A DNA stretch of 64,000 nucleotides from Acanthornis magna (GCA_036785705.1 JAWUZG010000295.1:1-64000); one strand, 5' to 3'; counted from the first letter of the stretch, positions 37,852-52,900 are shown. The notes: generated from the letters alone by a model not told the origin. A program made the numbers and translations.

Positions 37852-40849
37852 ACAGTGCAAAACAGAGAGCGAGACAAAACAAGAGCACAAACATATCCAT
37901 GAAATGTATGTCACACACTCACACATGTAAATCACTTTAGAAGATTTTGGAAGGACATCAATAACTTCAAAAATAATTAGTAACCGAATCACTGTGTGGG
38001 CGTTTACCGCTGCAGCACACAGTATCGAGGGTCATGGTAAGGGACTTAGAGTGATATGGAGCTTTTCCATCTGCTTTCATTTTGCTTACTTTCTACAACA
38101 GAAATACTTGATGCAGACTGAGTTTTGCTGTCCTTTCTCCATGTGCCCCTGCAGTTCTGTGGGTCTTATATCCAGAGGTAGAAAAGAAAACCAACAGAAA
38201 TCATTGAGCCAATGATACACAGCAGGAATATGAACAGCATCACATTAGGTAAAACGATTACTTCTTTTTTGGTTGGTTTTAAATCAGCAGCATTTCACTG
38301 TGCCTCTTTTTACTTAATATTTTTCCATAGGAGGTTTTATTTGTTGTGATTTAAATGCTTTAATTCTTCACAATATTTAAGGTATTTTATACAACACAAA
38401 CATCTCTCTGAAACATTCCTGCTCTTTGTTTAAGTTCAGAGAATTTAAGAATCAGTCGAGCAGTTGACAAGACTGCTCTCACCAAGTAAACCAGCAACAA
38501 TCCTGTTCTCACAGGACCATTATTTAAACTGATGTTTATTTTGGCACTGGTAGTTATGGTATGTCTCTGTTAACATAACTGTGATCAATAAATGGACAAC
38601 AAAATTCTTTCGCAGGAGCCATCCATCTGTTACTTGCTGTTAAGGTATTGATTTGTATTCTGCATGTGCAGCCACATTACCACACAACATACATAATACA
38701 AGGATGCAATTACTGAAACTAGGAGCTAAACCTTCATTTGTCTCATAGGTGGGGCAAATAAAAATAATGGACTCGTGACATTCATACACAAGCAACATTA
38801 TTATTTCCAGTTCTCCATTTTGATGCCAAGGAAAATACATCCACACAAAACACACCTCGCAGTATCTTGAGAACAATAAAAGGTTTCAAAAGTTATGGTA
38901 TTGTAATAACTCCCCTTTCAGAAAGCTGATTAGAGAATCTTAACAGCAAGTTCAGAATTTCAACAACAACAAATCCTCTGCCTCATTTAATGAGATCGTT
39001 TAATGAAGAGCGCTCAATTACAGTTTTATGAAGACATCGTCACGTCCCTTTAATTGCTCTTTCCTATTCTAATTAACCTCTTGAATGCCAATCTAACTTT
39101 CTTTCTGGCATGCCCATGACTGTGCCTTTTAAGTGTCATCCAGCTGCTGACAGCAGTAGCAGAACATACAGCATACACCCTCCACATGATGTGAGATCCC
39201 TGTGACAAACACACTTCAGATGGCACAGTGTGGGCACCTGCACAGGCCAGCCCTGGCTCTGCTGAGCTACCACACACACACTGCTTGGTGAACACCTGTG
39301 TGCTTTGCTCTCTGCTCTCAGCAGACTTTTGTAATTGAACTATTAAATGGAAAGAGTAACAATTCATCACATTAATTAACATATTTTCAAAATCAGTTAG
39401 TAACAGGAAGATTCACCAAAGATTGTGCACTTTTCTCTTTCCCACAGTGAACTGAAAGTCCTTTCCATTTGACTGAATGCTGAAAAATTCTGCAGCCTCT
39501 TGCCACTACCAAAGATGACCCTTATCCCAAGCTGCCTTTCAGGGATTTTAGCTAACATGTGTGAGGAAGTACTGCAAATCATTCCATACTGGGGAGACAG
39601 GATGTATTTTTTTTTAAAAAGGCAAAGATATTATGATAGTTAGGATACAAATAGAAATGCTGAGGTAAAAGTCAGCAAATCTGGATAACTTACAGAATAA
39701 CAAGTATAAAGCATTTGTTAATATTTGTTTTCTTCTTTGCAAGATAAACTACGACAAGTTTAAACTACTACTCTACAACACTGTCTTTCTCTGCACTATA
39801 ACACAGAAATATTGCAGCAGACATGAAAATGATATGCAGTATATATGCAGTACATCTGTTCCTTTAGTCCCCACTTGAGGCAGGGCAAAGAACGCACAGA
39901 CATGAGAAAATAATTTAGTAAAGGGAACTTGCTTCATAACAGAGAGAGACTAAAACATTTGCACTATAATGAGCAAATTGCCCTAAGCAATCCTGGATTA
40001 AGCTACATAAAATCAAGGAGAAGAATAAAGACAGAAAATTAGGAAATCTCTGCATAGGCAGAGGAGCGAAGTAGTCAGGAGGATATAAACAGTCTTGCTG
40101 CATGTTTAGCTCTTCACATGCCTTCTCTGTTTCTTGTCAAGTGCTCCCATAGCAGGAAGATCTCTGTACTCATAAACACACCACTGACCATAGCTTATCT
40201 TCTCGGCAATCAGACTGCCTTGAACTCAGAGTTAAATTTCTCTAGAAGAAAGTTTACAGGCCACTACATCTCCCTCACATTATCTACCATTTGCAGACAG
40301 CTATTTTTTGTAAGAGTATATTATCAGTAAGTTACAAAACCAAAGAAAGTAAAAGGGATGACTGAAAAACACAGTAATTTCCTGAAATCTCATTAAAAAG
40401 CTCGATGTGTTTTAAACAGAAGCTACAAAACAGGGTGAAGTCTTAGCTGTAAGTCAACCAGAAACAAGGATCAGGCTTCAATGTCATGTGTCAGTCAATC
40501 ATGGGAAGATCAGCTTTCTCAAATATTGCTTTTGGCCCACCAGAATTTAACTGCATTTAGAGTATCAATTGCCATAAGTAATCAATAAACCAGTTTCCTG
40601 AAACAGCAGTTGGACTGCTTATTTTGTTGTTATGTTCTTGTTTACCCCAAAGATGGACATTTCTCATATGGGAAGCCTCACCAAGCACCTTCTCACTGAG
40701 CAAGTTTGTTTTCAAAATCAGCCTCTATCAAAGAATGTTCTTGCAGCTCTTATGCCTAAATGAAGATGTCAGCAGTGTCCATTGTCCACCCCCATTGCCT
40801 TCTTATCAATAAACCATTGCCAGACCACACTTCTGACCGTCCGTAACTC
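37852..40849. other. Unique AT-rich DNA, no gene seen
   Basis: No element or exon is recognised. A 110-codon minus-strand frame at 39050-39382 has no domain. Confidence 0.5.
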
Positions 40850-41230
40850 TTCCAAGCATGGCTGTCAGTGGAAGTGGCCCTGGCTGCACTGACAAGAAAC
40901 ACACCCCAGACACAAACAGTGGGCTGGATCTAATGGTGGCTTTTTTATACTCCCAGGTGTTTGGAGGGTAGGAGGGTCAGAGTCAGGCAAAAGCAGTGCC
41001 TAAGAGCAGTGCAGAGGCTACAGGGAACTGGGAGTACAACAAAAGGATAAATGCAACAGTACAAAGATAGTACCTGCTTGAACATGGGTGCATCTCTCAG
41101 ACCTTAACATTTAAAGGCAGACTATTGCTGAAATAGTTGCTGCCCCTAAGACTGAGAGGAACTGCATATCAGAGAGCCCCAGAGCCCTCAGTCATGTGAT
41201 CAGTTTCTTCCAACTAAATTAAAATTCTCC
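40850..41230 (-). other. GC-richer island, possible old LTR-like repeat
   Basis: The composition rises sharply against AT-rich flanks. GGCTTTTTTATACTCCCAG near 40939-40957 reads CTGGGAGTATAAAAAAGCC on the minus strand, which is a good TATA-box sequence. The phrase AAAAGCAGTGCC is partly echoed by AGAGCAGTGCAG just downstream. Together these resemble a decayed antisense LTR, but I cannot name a family or place the ends. A single-copy regulatory region is the alternative. Confidence 0.25.
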
Positions 41231-42250
41231 AGGACACATAGCTCAGGATAAGTTGTGAAGAAACCTACTCCCTCTCCTCACAACTTTTATTTTTGAGGCC
41301 ATGCTGAGTGCTATAGACAAATATAATTGATTTAAAACAGCAGAAACACCTTCCTAGTCTCTACGCTAGACTTTGCAGAAACAGCTTTTACTTTTATTCC
41401 CTTAAAGTAGAAGCTAACAACATATGGGCATTTTGTAATATAGGGAATAATGCAACAGACTTAAAAATGGACTGACTGCATAGAACCCACACAAATTACA
41501 GCTGCTATCAGAAAGCAAGTACGCTGTGTAGGCATAGAAAATTTTTCATCTCATAATATCTTTATCATAATGAATATAATATTCCTTTGTTTCTGCTATA
41601 AAATGGTTTCATTAAAGTCCAGACCAACTATTTATGAGAACAAGTCCATCTTTCCCATGACTCCTGGCATTTCAGTTCCTGATTTGCTGCTTTAAATATC
41701 TTTGTTTTAAAGTTTTATTAATTTCAGAGAATCACTGTATATCTTACCAAATCACTGACTTCTGTGACATACATTTACACCTGAACGATGAATCAAGACT
41801 TCTCCTCTTCAAGAAGAGAGGGCTTAGCTATATCATTGGTTTATTGTAACAGGTTATTATTCTAATGCTTTTAATGCTCTGAGAGTCTTAATAATAGATG
41901 CAATTCCCAGCAGAGCTTTGCTTTTTTCTTCTACCGTCATTTAAGAATCCTATCTAGAAACATAATTTATTTTTCTCACACAGAAATAAACAGGCTGATC
42001 CTGATACATGGAAAAATCATGTATAATTATTGCTGTGATTAAGGAGTCAATATGTCATGGCTACCTTTTAAGAAATGTATTGTCTCTTCAGTGAAATAAA
42101 AACCATGATCATTCTAAACACCCTAAAGAAACTGCGGGGGGAGGAGTTGAGCCTGTTTTGAAAGTGCAGAAGTCATCTATATACTGACACATACATTAAT
42201 GAATGCAAACCCAAATATTTTCAGACTTCAGAGAAATCTTCTTCATTTCT
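41231..42250. other. Unique AT-rich DNA, no gene seen
   Basis: Nothing recognisable. Confidence 0.5.
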
Positions 42251-42331
42251 TTCATGCAAAGTTAAGATAGAAAAAGATGATCTTTTTCATGCAAAGTTAG
42301 GACAGAAAAATCTGAATCTTGTGCAAAGTTT
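42251..42331 (+). repeat. Tandem repeat of about 34 bp, three diverged units
   Basis: TTCATGCAAAGTTA at 42251 recurs at 42286, and a changed form TTGTGCAAAGTTT occurs at 42319. The spacings are 35 and 33 bases. Units 1 and 2 also share the following GATAGAAAAA / GACAGAAAAA. Unit 3 is partial and more diverged. Confidence 0.8.
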
Positions 42332-45300
42332 GATATTGAATGTGTTTAACTTCACATAAATGCAGCACTTGGTTTTAAGTGTGCAGTTTCACAGCTCAGC
42401 AAGATTTCTTTGCTCTTAGTGACAGCGGAAAACAATGGATGTCACACTATACCAAAACTTTCAGGTTTAAGACAATGCTCTGCCAACTTCCAAACTACAT
42501 TAGAACAATCCACAGAGACATTTGAAGAAGGAAATATGGAAAACCAGAATGAAACCAGGCAAATAGCACACAGAACCAAAAATCATGCCAAAGCATTCAA
42601 ATAATGAACTTCTAGTATCTCCTCTGTATTGGAGAGGTAGACTGGATTGAATGTTCATCCCTATATTATATTTCACAATCATGAACTTGGGTAGGGGCCA
42701 TGCAAAAAATTTTTAAAATTTCAGTAAAACTTCATAAAATGCCTTTTAAGACTTTCTATAAACTCTCCCAGGACAAACCCAGATGCCTTTCACCTGCTGC
42801 CCCAGTGTAAAAAACTCAGTGGAAGGCATGCAAACCTCACCAGAAAGTCTGGGCACTTGGTCACAGCGTTATTCTAAGATAGAAGGAAATTTGAAAGCTA
42901 CTTGTCTCCACTTTTTCCTCCAATCCTAAAATGTCAGCAGGATTTATGAAGGAAACATTACTTAATAAAGGAAGACTTGCTTCTTTTCAAACTTTTATGG
43001 AAATGACATTGCAAAACATATTTAGCATCCAACCATGAACAATGAGTTCAACGTCAAATAACCATAGTGCGTGGCACAATTTACACTTACAAAGCCTTCA
43101 AATTCCTCCAGAACAGCAGCAGTGCAGGGAAGATTCTCATCTGTAATTTCAGAAATTAATCCAATGCATCAAGCCTACACCACTCACTCCCTTGAAAGAT
43201 GCTCTTAACAAACTGAATTGCTTGCTTTTATTGTGACCTGACAGAAATTGAAGCATTTTGTTTAGATTTCCCCAAAATAAATCCAAATATTTCAGCAAAA
43301 GCAGGTGGGTTCCCACGTGATAACTTGATTTTAATGGAATTTCCTTTTCCTTTGTAGATATACTGGGAGAAGGTTGCAAATAAAATACAAATTTCACAAT
43401 CACTGGAAGTGTAAAAGCTGACTGGATAATTCACTCAGTTATTATTTTAAGAAACAATATTGATGAATGGGAACCCAAGTCTAAAAATTAACAATGCATG
43501 TAAGAAAACAACAAAAATGCTGCTCTTTTCAGTAATGCAAATATGAAGTAATGAATGCATACAACTAAAAGGAACAGAAACTGCTCCCTCAGCAAGACGC
43601 GTTGCATATGAGAGGGAGGGCTCAGGTTAAGCTTGGTTCCAGAATTCTGATCTCTCTTGGGCTTACATAAGGGACAAAAGTAAGATATCAACAAGCAACG
43701 CCATTTCTCCTAACTCAGCCACAATAAACAGAGAAAGGGGGTGGCAGCCCTGACTGTGATCTTGCCAAGTCATATCCAAAGGACTCTAGGAGAAGTTGAG
43801 TGTTTGCCTGATCGTCCCAATAATTTAAAATTTAAAAAAAAAATAAATTGTAAAGCTCATATGCTAGCACCTTGGGCATCTTCTGGCATATCTTCTTTCT
43901 CACTCATGTTTTGTCTGAAGTAAATTCTATTTAATCTTGTCGTAAAAATAACAGGAATTTAAAGCACAATGTTTATTTGTAAGTACTTTTGGTAGCACTA
44001 AATTCCAGAGGCTTTTCTCTGGGACATGGCTTTTCCTCGAGGCACCTGTTGGCAGAGGGGGAAGCAAATGTCAAGCATACCTGCAGGCACTTCATGCAGG
44101 ATCCTGGCAGGCATTCTGCTACCAATCCAGCCGACTACAGTAGCTCCCATGACTGGGTACACCTTCCTCTGAAATACTTGCTTGCAATTTTGTTCCCCTG
44201 CCAACTTGTTAAAAAAACATCCAAAGCTAATCAAATGTTTTTGTTTGGTTTTGGCTTCTTCCTTATCAAAACTTTACAAAACTTTAATTTCAGCCTCATG
44301 AGCCCTGCAGCTGTAAATTAATTGAATAAAATTTACAAACATTATGCATTGATAAAGCACTTCCAAGACTTTTCCCTATTCAGTTGACTTAGCTGCTTGG
44401 CATGACAGTTTTGCTTGACATGAGTTCAGAGCCTCTGGAAACCTTCCTAATCCCACTCTCCAGGCCTTGTGCCTATTCACGGAACCATGTCAACCCAACT
44501 CCAGAAAACTAATAAATCTCAAATGGTTTTAAGCCCTCAGAATCACCCCTTGGTACACATTCCACCTTTACATTGCAAGCATCTTGTTGCACAGAACAAC
44601 TCTTATTTGAAAGACCTAAGAAGAAGCCAGTCTAGTCCCCAAAGTTATTAACATTTAATAAAATATCTCACTTAAGATTATTGTGGGTTGAAGCATAATT
44701 GCATTTGCTACCATCATTCTGAAGTCATCTGTTTATCTTTCAGTGCAATATTTCGATATCAGTGTTCAAACTAAATATTTTCAACGGAATCACTGGATGA
44801 TTCCTTTTATACTAAAGAACAAAAAAATCTCTTCTGTCCATATAGCAATCCATTAAGACCCTCATCCTCCCCATTTCAGCTAATATTTTTGATTAGACCA
44901 CAAAGCACAACTATTCTGACACATTATACTGGTACCAAAATAGGATGATTTCTTACATTCTCTGCAGGAGTAGAAGTAAAAACTATACATACTTTATGAA
45001 ATATTTGGCTGCATGGTAAAGGAGTTTTCTTAAATGTTTATCTGTTTAGTATTTTTAAACCAACTTTTAAATAATAATCTTTTGGAACTACAATAGTCTT
45101 TATGCTTAAAATAAAAATGAAAGTCCAAGCAACATCTCTGAGTCATACTTATTGGAGCTCACAGGCAAAGCACATGGAAGCAAATATCCAGGCTGTAAAG
45201 AAGTTTTTACATAAAGACATGAAATAAAATGGAGGTCTATATTGACCTATAATACATATGTAAATAGCTCAGTGAAGTTTTGATAGGGATTAATTAATCC

Positions 45301-48300
45301 AAATAACTTTATATCATCCCAAGATTCCTTTAATTTCTATTTGTGTGGGCATTTAACTAAAAAAACCATGATGCTAAAATGATTACAAAACCCACAAGTA
45401 GTACTCTTTTAAGAGTCAAAAAGTTTGTGAAAAGTGTTGGGTGCTTAAGGAAGGGAGGACCAGCTGTTGCCAATACTGATATATCAGAAGAAAGTTTCAA
45501 AAAACTTCATGCATGCAACAAAAGAGAGTGATTCAAAACAAAGTCCATAACATAAAATACTGGAATCTATTCAGTCATGTAAGAGATGGAGAGAATACAA
45601 AATGTTGTTCATGTTTTGGCAGACTGATCATTTTAACAGAATCAGATCATCATTTGCATCTGACCCCTAAATCTACAGATGTGATGATGTCATGAAACTC
45701 CAAGAAAAATGTGTAAATATATTTCAGAAGTCAGATCAGAGCTATTGAATGACACAAAGAAACATGGAAGAACAATGTTTTTTAGCTCATCTTACTCATA
45801 ATTCAATCAAGCCCTACAACTGGCTAATATTTCATGGGCAATATTTAAGCAATAAAAACCAAAATAAATTGGGGACCAAAAGAAAAAGCATTTTCAAAGG
45901 CATAGAATACTTTCAGTGCCCTTTCCCCACATCAGGAAAACAGAATCTGGGCACATTACTACCATTTTTCCCTTGAAAAGCTCCCACATGAATCAGCTGT
46001 GCCCTTAAGACCAAGTATTTGAAATGCCTTAGGCTAATTTTAGGAAGGAAAAAAATTCTAATATACTGTTACAATAACGCCCTTGGAGAGAATGACCACA
46101 TGGGACACACAGTGTCACTGAACAAGGGACACCAGTGCCAGGGAAGAATATTGCACCAGTGTTCCTCAGCTGATCCCTGGAAAAATAAAGGAAGCCTCAC
46201 CAAATAAGGAGAAGAAGAAAAAAAACTGAAAATGGGTGCATTTTCAAAACTCAGGACTATTTAAGTTGGTTTCATGTACAAACCCAAACTTTTTAGCTGT
46301 GCCTTCTAGTTAGAAAAATATTAACCATGTGCCTAGTATTTTATTTATACAGTTCTAATCTTTATCTATCATGACACAGTCAAGTAGCTAAATCCAACTT
46401 AACCAACACTTACTGCATTAAGGAAGCCAAAATACAAGTTTCTTCCTCTTCATAGTAATTGGAGAAAATTTTAGGTCATGCCAGAAATTTTTGCCTTTAA
46501 TATTATTTATTTAATGTTACTGAAATTTCTAGAACTTTGAGGGTATGAAGGCATTCTACACAAAGACTATCTGTATTTGTAGGCAGGGCACTGATGGAGG
46601 TCAGGGTAGTCTAGGTAATGATAAATCCTAAAACCTTGATATGAATTATATCTGAAGCATAGTGAGGAACCACAAGCAGTAAGACAGGTTTTTAAAAGCT
46701 CATTATTTTGAGCCTATGTTTTCCTTTGAACCAATCCTTCAAAAAGGGTTCTGCTCTATTGCGTATCCCCTCAGAATCATTTGAAGAGCAATCCTTTTCA
46801 TTTTCTCATCACCCAGGCATCCAATCCTAATTCCTCACACCAGCATTTCAACTGGTGGCAGTCAAGAAGGTAGGCAAGTTTATAAAACACCTGAAGTGAA
46901 GAGCAGGAGCTCTGTTGTCACTTCCATGTGAGTGCTGGGGAAAATACTGAGGCAGGCTATGTATTTAATATCTTTTATTTTCATCTCTTTACAAGTCACG
47001 TGACATACTCAAAAATCCTGCCAAACCAACCTCTTATACCTAATATCACAGTCTGTATACCATGTTATATTAGCTAGTTGGCAGGTTCTGTTGCTCATTT
47101 ATCAAGATGTTTAGGAATTAAGGGATGAATCTCTTTCTGTTTTCCTATTAGTGATACTGGTAAGCTCTGAATATGCTGGAAGAAAGGAGCTCCAAACCAG
47201 ATAAATTATATGGTTGCTTCAGTACACATAAATAGCAGAAAGGACTGCAAGCCTAAGAATTCATAAAGCCTGTGAGAGATGCAGAAGACCTCTGTTAAGT
47301 ACAGCTAACAGCTGATATATTAACGATTTAGTTTTTTTAATGAAGACTGGTTTTTAAATATAGTGATGGTCCTATATAATTAACATGAAACTCAGGGCAA
47401 CACTAAAGCTCACAAAATAGATGGATATGTTAAATAATCAGCAGATATCCCACTTCATCAGAATAAATTAACTTTGAAAGAAACGCGATTAAAAAATTAA
47501 ATCGTAGAAATTATAAAGTACATGGTTTCACCCACTGTGAAAACTCTCAGACCATAATAATTGCATTTTTTCAATACATGTTCTTATCTAAGTCTTCTCA
47601 GATGTTTTATCATTACTGTTCATTATTTACAGCATATGACTGCCCCTTTGTAAAAGAGTAATGATTTGGAGGATTTTGCCATAGGTAACAAGCTTTTCTG
47701 GAAGAGAAGATACTCCTCATTTTCTCCTAGTTTCTCTTTATTCACAACATCTGCACAAACTGAAATAATATAAAGAGGATGCTGCAAAGAGTTGCCAAAC
47801 AACACAAGGACAATTCCAATAGCAGCCCAGATGAAATCACTTTGTCCAGGCAGGTGGTCAGAAACTACTGTTTCAGCTTGTGATATTTCATTCCAACTCA
47901 GCAAAGTGCCTTCCTGCACCATTTGCTCTACCTTCACATGGCCCTGCCTCAAAGATATGTCCCAGTAGGAACACTAACTCGAAACACAGCAGGCATTTTC
48001 CTTTCTCCCTGTTCCAGTTTTGCTGCCTTGTTCTGAGGACAGAACATATAACATAGGGCTAAAATGGCACATTTTAAAAATATTTCAGAAGATAATGATG
48101 CAGTGGTAAAGCAGAGACCTTGCTCTTCAAGTAGAGTCTTAAATGTGATAAGCCAAATGAGTTAGAAATATAATCATCCTGTGCTGCTCTGGGGGGAGAC
48201 TAAGAGCAGAGCTGGTGAGCCAGGAGCATGTGTAGACACAGGGATTCAGCTAGAAAATGGGCAGTGATGGCTGTATAACTCATGGGTGAGTCTGAAAGCT

Positions 48301-49928
48301 TTTCAGATGATCAGAAAGTGGGCACTGCACTGATAAGAGTGCAAAATTTAATCTAATGATGGATAAGTTTTCTCTGAATTATTCGGAGGTGATGCACCAA
48401 AATTGCTATATGTAAGTGGATGCCCTTGGAGGCATTTCCCACATGAAATAGAGACATAAAGCATTTAACTCACGTAAGTATGAAAGAAGAGGTAAAATTA
48501 CACTAAAGCTGAAGACCAGATTATAAAAATTTTTTAAGAAGAAATTGAATTAGAATGGCTTAGTTTTTTAGCTGCCTGAAGAGAAGAACAAATAAAAGAG
48601 AAAACAGATGAATATAAGCACTATAAGTGCTGAGTATCTCCAGTCATGCAAGTCAATCTGTGCTCTGACCTTCAGAGGGTGAGCACCAATTCCCCAGCTT
48701 CACCTCTGCACCATTAGAAATTGTGCTGCAGGTACCTAATTTGTGTTTAAGTCACCATCTTTTGGCCATCCAAGCATCACAAAGAGATCAGGCCTTCAAA
48801 GAGTAAAAAAATAACATTCACTCCAGCTTTTAAAATGACTTATCAGTGAAATAAAGACACAGACAGTTTCAAATAACTAAACCAGAAATGAGATCTGTCT
48901 TTGCAATGACTAGGGAGCAAGGGGACAGATTGCCTATATCCATCCCAAAGTGTCTTCATCCATTGCACAACAGACTATTTGTGAAGCTAATATCATCAAC
49001 AGTGTCTTCTATTCAGTTAAAAATCAAGTAAGAAAGGCAACACACTATTAGAAAACTGTAAATACTGCCCGAGGGTTTGCGTATGTAAGGATCAAGGTCT
49101 TTTGCAATTCTGCTGACGGATTATCACCCATTTAATTATTGAGGTCTGTACAAATTATGGAGAGACATGCAAATGTAATTAGGAAGGCTAGTCTTTTAAT
49201 GAACTAACAAGAAGTGCTATAGGTAGTTAGATACTTAATCATTGCTACCAGCAACACTAGAAGCTTTCTCATTAAAAAGTTAGTTTGCGAAGACAATTTT
49301 TTTCAGGTGATGAAAAATGCATGTAGAAACTTAATACAAGTTAAATTATGATTTCTGCTCATTCTAGGCTTTCCCTTTATGCCAGGAAAATAGTAAGCAG
49401 TGTTCTGTTTCATTAGTCCCTTGGATGTGAAGGTAGCATGAAGTCATGGCTTCCCACCTACATACAGGAACAGGGAGAGTAGTGTAGTATAAATTAACAC
49501 AAAGGGCCAGACAAAATCACACTAGAGTCCATGGAAGAAGAAAAGCGTACATGTGACAAGACCACTGTCCATCTTCCAAAGTTCAAGCTGTAGTCAAACA
49601 GATGGGAATGTTACTTTTCACACAGCCCAGTTATGAGACGTAGTATTCACCATGTTAAACCTTGCTAGAGCAACCTTGCCAGAGCAGGTAAAAATAAATT
49701 AATTTGGCTGTAGAGGTGCCACCCCAATTCTTTGGGACTTTATTCACTCAAGGCTGCACACTTATGTGTGGGAGAAAACTTTCTTGAGAGCAAGGGCTTA
49801 ATGGCAGCAGTGCGATAGAAACTGAACTGCTCCCATCAGACCACAGCAGCACTTAACAAGAATCCAGGAACCAAGGAGTGTGCTGCAGGCTGTACAATGG
49901 CACTTGTTTCATACAACTCTTTGAACAA
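42332..49928. other. Unique AT-rich DNA, no gene seen
   Basis: No repeat family or RNA gene is recognised. The minus-strand frame at 47623-47952 (109 codons, with one hydrophobic segment) begins at a non-ATG codon and has no family match; it is discussed as a finding only. Confidence 0.5.
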
Positions 49929-49957
49929 TTTTTTTTTTTCTTTTCTTTTCTTTTTTT
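49929..49957 (+). repeat. T-rich pyrimidine tract
   Basis: A run of T with TTTTC interruptions. It looks like the antisense of an A-rich tail, but no retrocopy is recognisable beside it. Confidence 0.8.
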
Positions 49958-52900
49958 GTAAGACAAAGGTATTGAAATCATCAAAGCATTCTGCAATGTT
50001 ATTGAAGCAAACCCAACCTTGTCTCAGCACATTAATGGGTTCAAATAAGCAAAGTTCAGTGATATTTCCAAAACATAATTGACATAACTGTGGAAATCCA
50101 CTGTTGAAGTAGTAGGAATTAGATAGTAAATGTTACTATCTCAGGCTATTGATTTGTTACCTGTACATTGAACTAAGTCATGACTGAATGAAAGGCCACT
50201 GTGAACCTGATGATGTTAGGATCTAGCATACAGCAGAACAAAAGGTTAGGTGAATTTAGACATTTTATCTCCTTCTAGAGGAACTTAATCTTCTAACTTC
50301 TGAAAATAACCCCAAACCCACACATATTACTGATTTAACAACTTACAGAGTTTTCAGTAAAATCATAGTTGGAACTAAAATTTGATCCTTAGATGAAACA
50401 AAAGAGAGAAAAGACAGCTCTTAAAATAGTTACTAGAAAAATTCTGAAGTATCCTTTTACTACTAATGTTATGTATACATTGTACCAATTACTTACAGGA
50501 GATGACAGGTATTAAAAATACATTTCAAACCTACACTGCATTTAACAGAATTTGAAATTCCTAAATTGATACAGCAAGTCATTTTATCTGCTAGTAATCC
50601 ATAAATTAACCATGGCTTAAAAAAGTCTGCCTTAAGTAATCACGAGTACTAATATGACATCATTTGCAATAAAAATCCTGCATTATTGTGAACTTACTAA
50701 CCTACCTAAAACCGAGTGTGCAAAACCTAGCATTATGAATGTTATTGGCAAAAGGTCTATTGAATTTAACAGCATCAAGGTTTGAGCCAACACTTTTCTA
50801 GATTCAGAAATGTTTAATATAATAGAAATTCTGAAACTCTGGAAGGACCCTAAAACCAACTTGAATACAGTAAAAGTCAGTTTTCAATTCAAATTAGACT
50901 GTGTTAGGAAAATTCAACAGAGAGAAGAAAAGAGCATATCTTTGTCTTTTTTACATAATTAAAACCTATAAATTGAAATCTGAATTGAAAATGAGAGCAG
51001 AAAATAAAGGCAATGATTAAATATTCACTGCATGTAAAGAGAAGCCCTTTAAATAAAGCTTTCATAGAGCAGCTGAGCTGATATCCTCTACTAAATTATG
51101 TTGCTGTTATTCATAAGTGGTTTTGACAAGAGTCAAGTAGATGCAATAAAATAAAGTAGCATCATCAAATTTAAAAATAATAATAATAAAAAACCTTGGT
51201 AATTAATACAGCTCTGCATGAAATTTAAAAAAAAAAGCCAACAAAAATGGGGGAAAATCCTAGTACAGCTGTGAAGAAGTTAGAAAATACCATGTACTGA
51301 ACTTCCCACACTGACACCCAGATCCAGTTACCGTCCTATATTATCCTTCGGTCATGGCAGCAGCAACCAGCTCACATCTCTGGGAAAGGAAGACAAATGT
51401 AATCTGAGCAGGGAGATTCCCAATTTGAGCCTGGGACAATGTAATTGCCAACAGAGGACCCAAAGGGTGACTATACCTTGGAAGTTGTGCAACTTGCACC
51501 AAAGAAGGGGCAAACCTAAGCCAGAGGACAAGCTACCTTTCCACCTGGGACCTTTCACACTACAATGAGGACATGGAAGAATTGCCTACGTGCCTGTAAA
51601 CAAAATGACAGATTTCCAGCTTCTTAGTCAGCTGTAAGCTTCATGAAGTATTTCCTTGAACTATTTCCATTACTGAGCAGTAACTGATGTCCAGAAACTA
51701 CATTAGATGCCTCTAATCAACTGATACAATCGTTATGTCTATTCTACTAATGGTGCCTCAGATCAAATCCTCATAGCACCGCGAAAAGATAAGGAAAGAA
51801 ATGGGAAGTTGTTGCCAGGAAACACAGGATTAATTCAGAGCAGTTTGAACACACACTAACACAGCAGTATTGGCTGCCTCTCACATAAGGCAAAAGAGGA
51901 TGTTCAGCCTAAAAATATCCTTTGGAAGAAGAATCAGAAGAATTCCCCCAAAATCAAGATTTTAACATATACAGGGAAAAAAATGGATTCACTCCCCCAT
52001 ACTAATTACAGTAGTATACATACATCCCTTGCTAGTATTCTATTTATTTTTTTTAAATCACTTTCAAGGGGGAAACAGAAGTACTTTGAATCTTTCTTGA
52101 TAAAGAAATAAAGAAATACTAGCTCAGAATCAAGCAGCAAGATCTTTTCCAGTTAGATAAAGAAGCTGGTTGAGCAACCATTATCATGAGGATTGCTTTT
52201 TATTGTTCATTTCCAGGCAGTGAAATCTGTGGCTAATGGGGCTGCCCCACAACAGCTGCTAATACTCTAGAGACACTTTTTGATATTCCAGTTTCCAGCA
52301 CACTATTGCAGTACTGAGAGAAGTGCAGGTAAAAGCAGGACACTGCCAGGCAAACACACTTACCTGCACAACCCCTATAAACTATCCAGAGCAGGCACAC
52401 ATTAAGGACATTTACTTCTGAGGTTAGTAAAACTTGTTTTACAGTACACCAGAGTCAGTAAAGGAAATTACTACCAACGACATTAGAAATGGACTGCCTT
52501 TTGTACTCAGTAATACTTTTTACAGTTTATGTCATGACCTAAAGCCCTAAAATTTTAACATACCATCAAGTGCCTTTTTAATGGTCTTTATAATCAGTCT
52601 TGTGGGACCAGGAAAGATGCAAATTGTAAACGGCACGTAACATCGGGCACATGCATTCATAAATATGTTTTACCCAATATCGCATTATTTGATTTCTCCA
52701 GACTAAAATAAATTAAGAGCAGGATTCAGATTTGAAAACAATGTACCTGTATAACATCAGGAAGTCTAATAGTTGTCCCTTCATATGCCTTTACCTAGCC
52801 AGAGCCAAAAGGAGGATGGGAAGTATGAAGCACAGAGGTTATAGAAATATTAAGAAGCACAAAGGTGCTCCTGTAATGCCACAGGTAAGATAGGGCAAGG

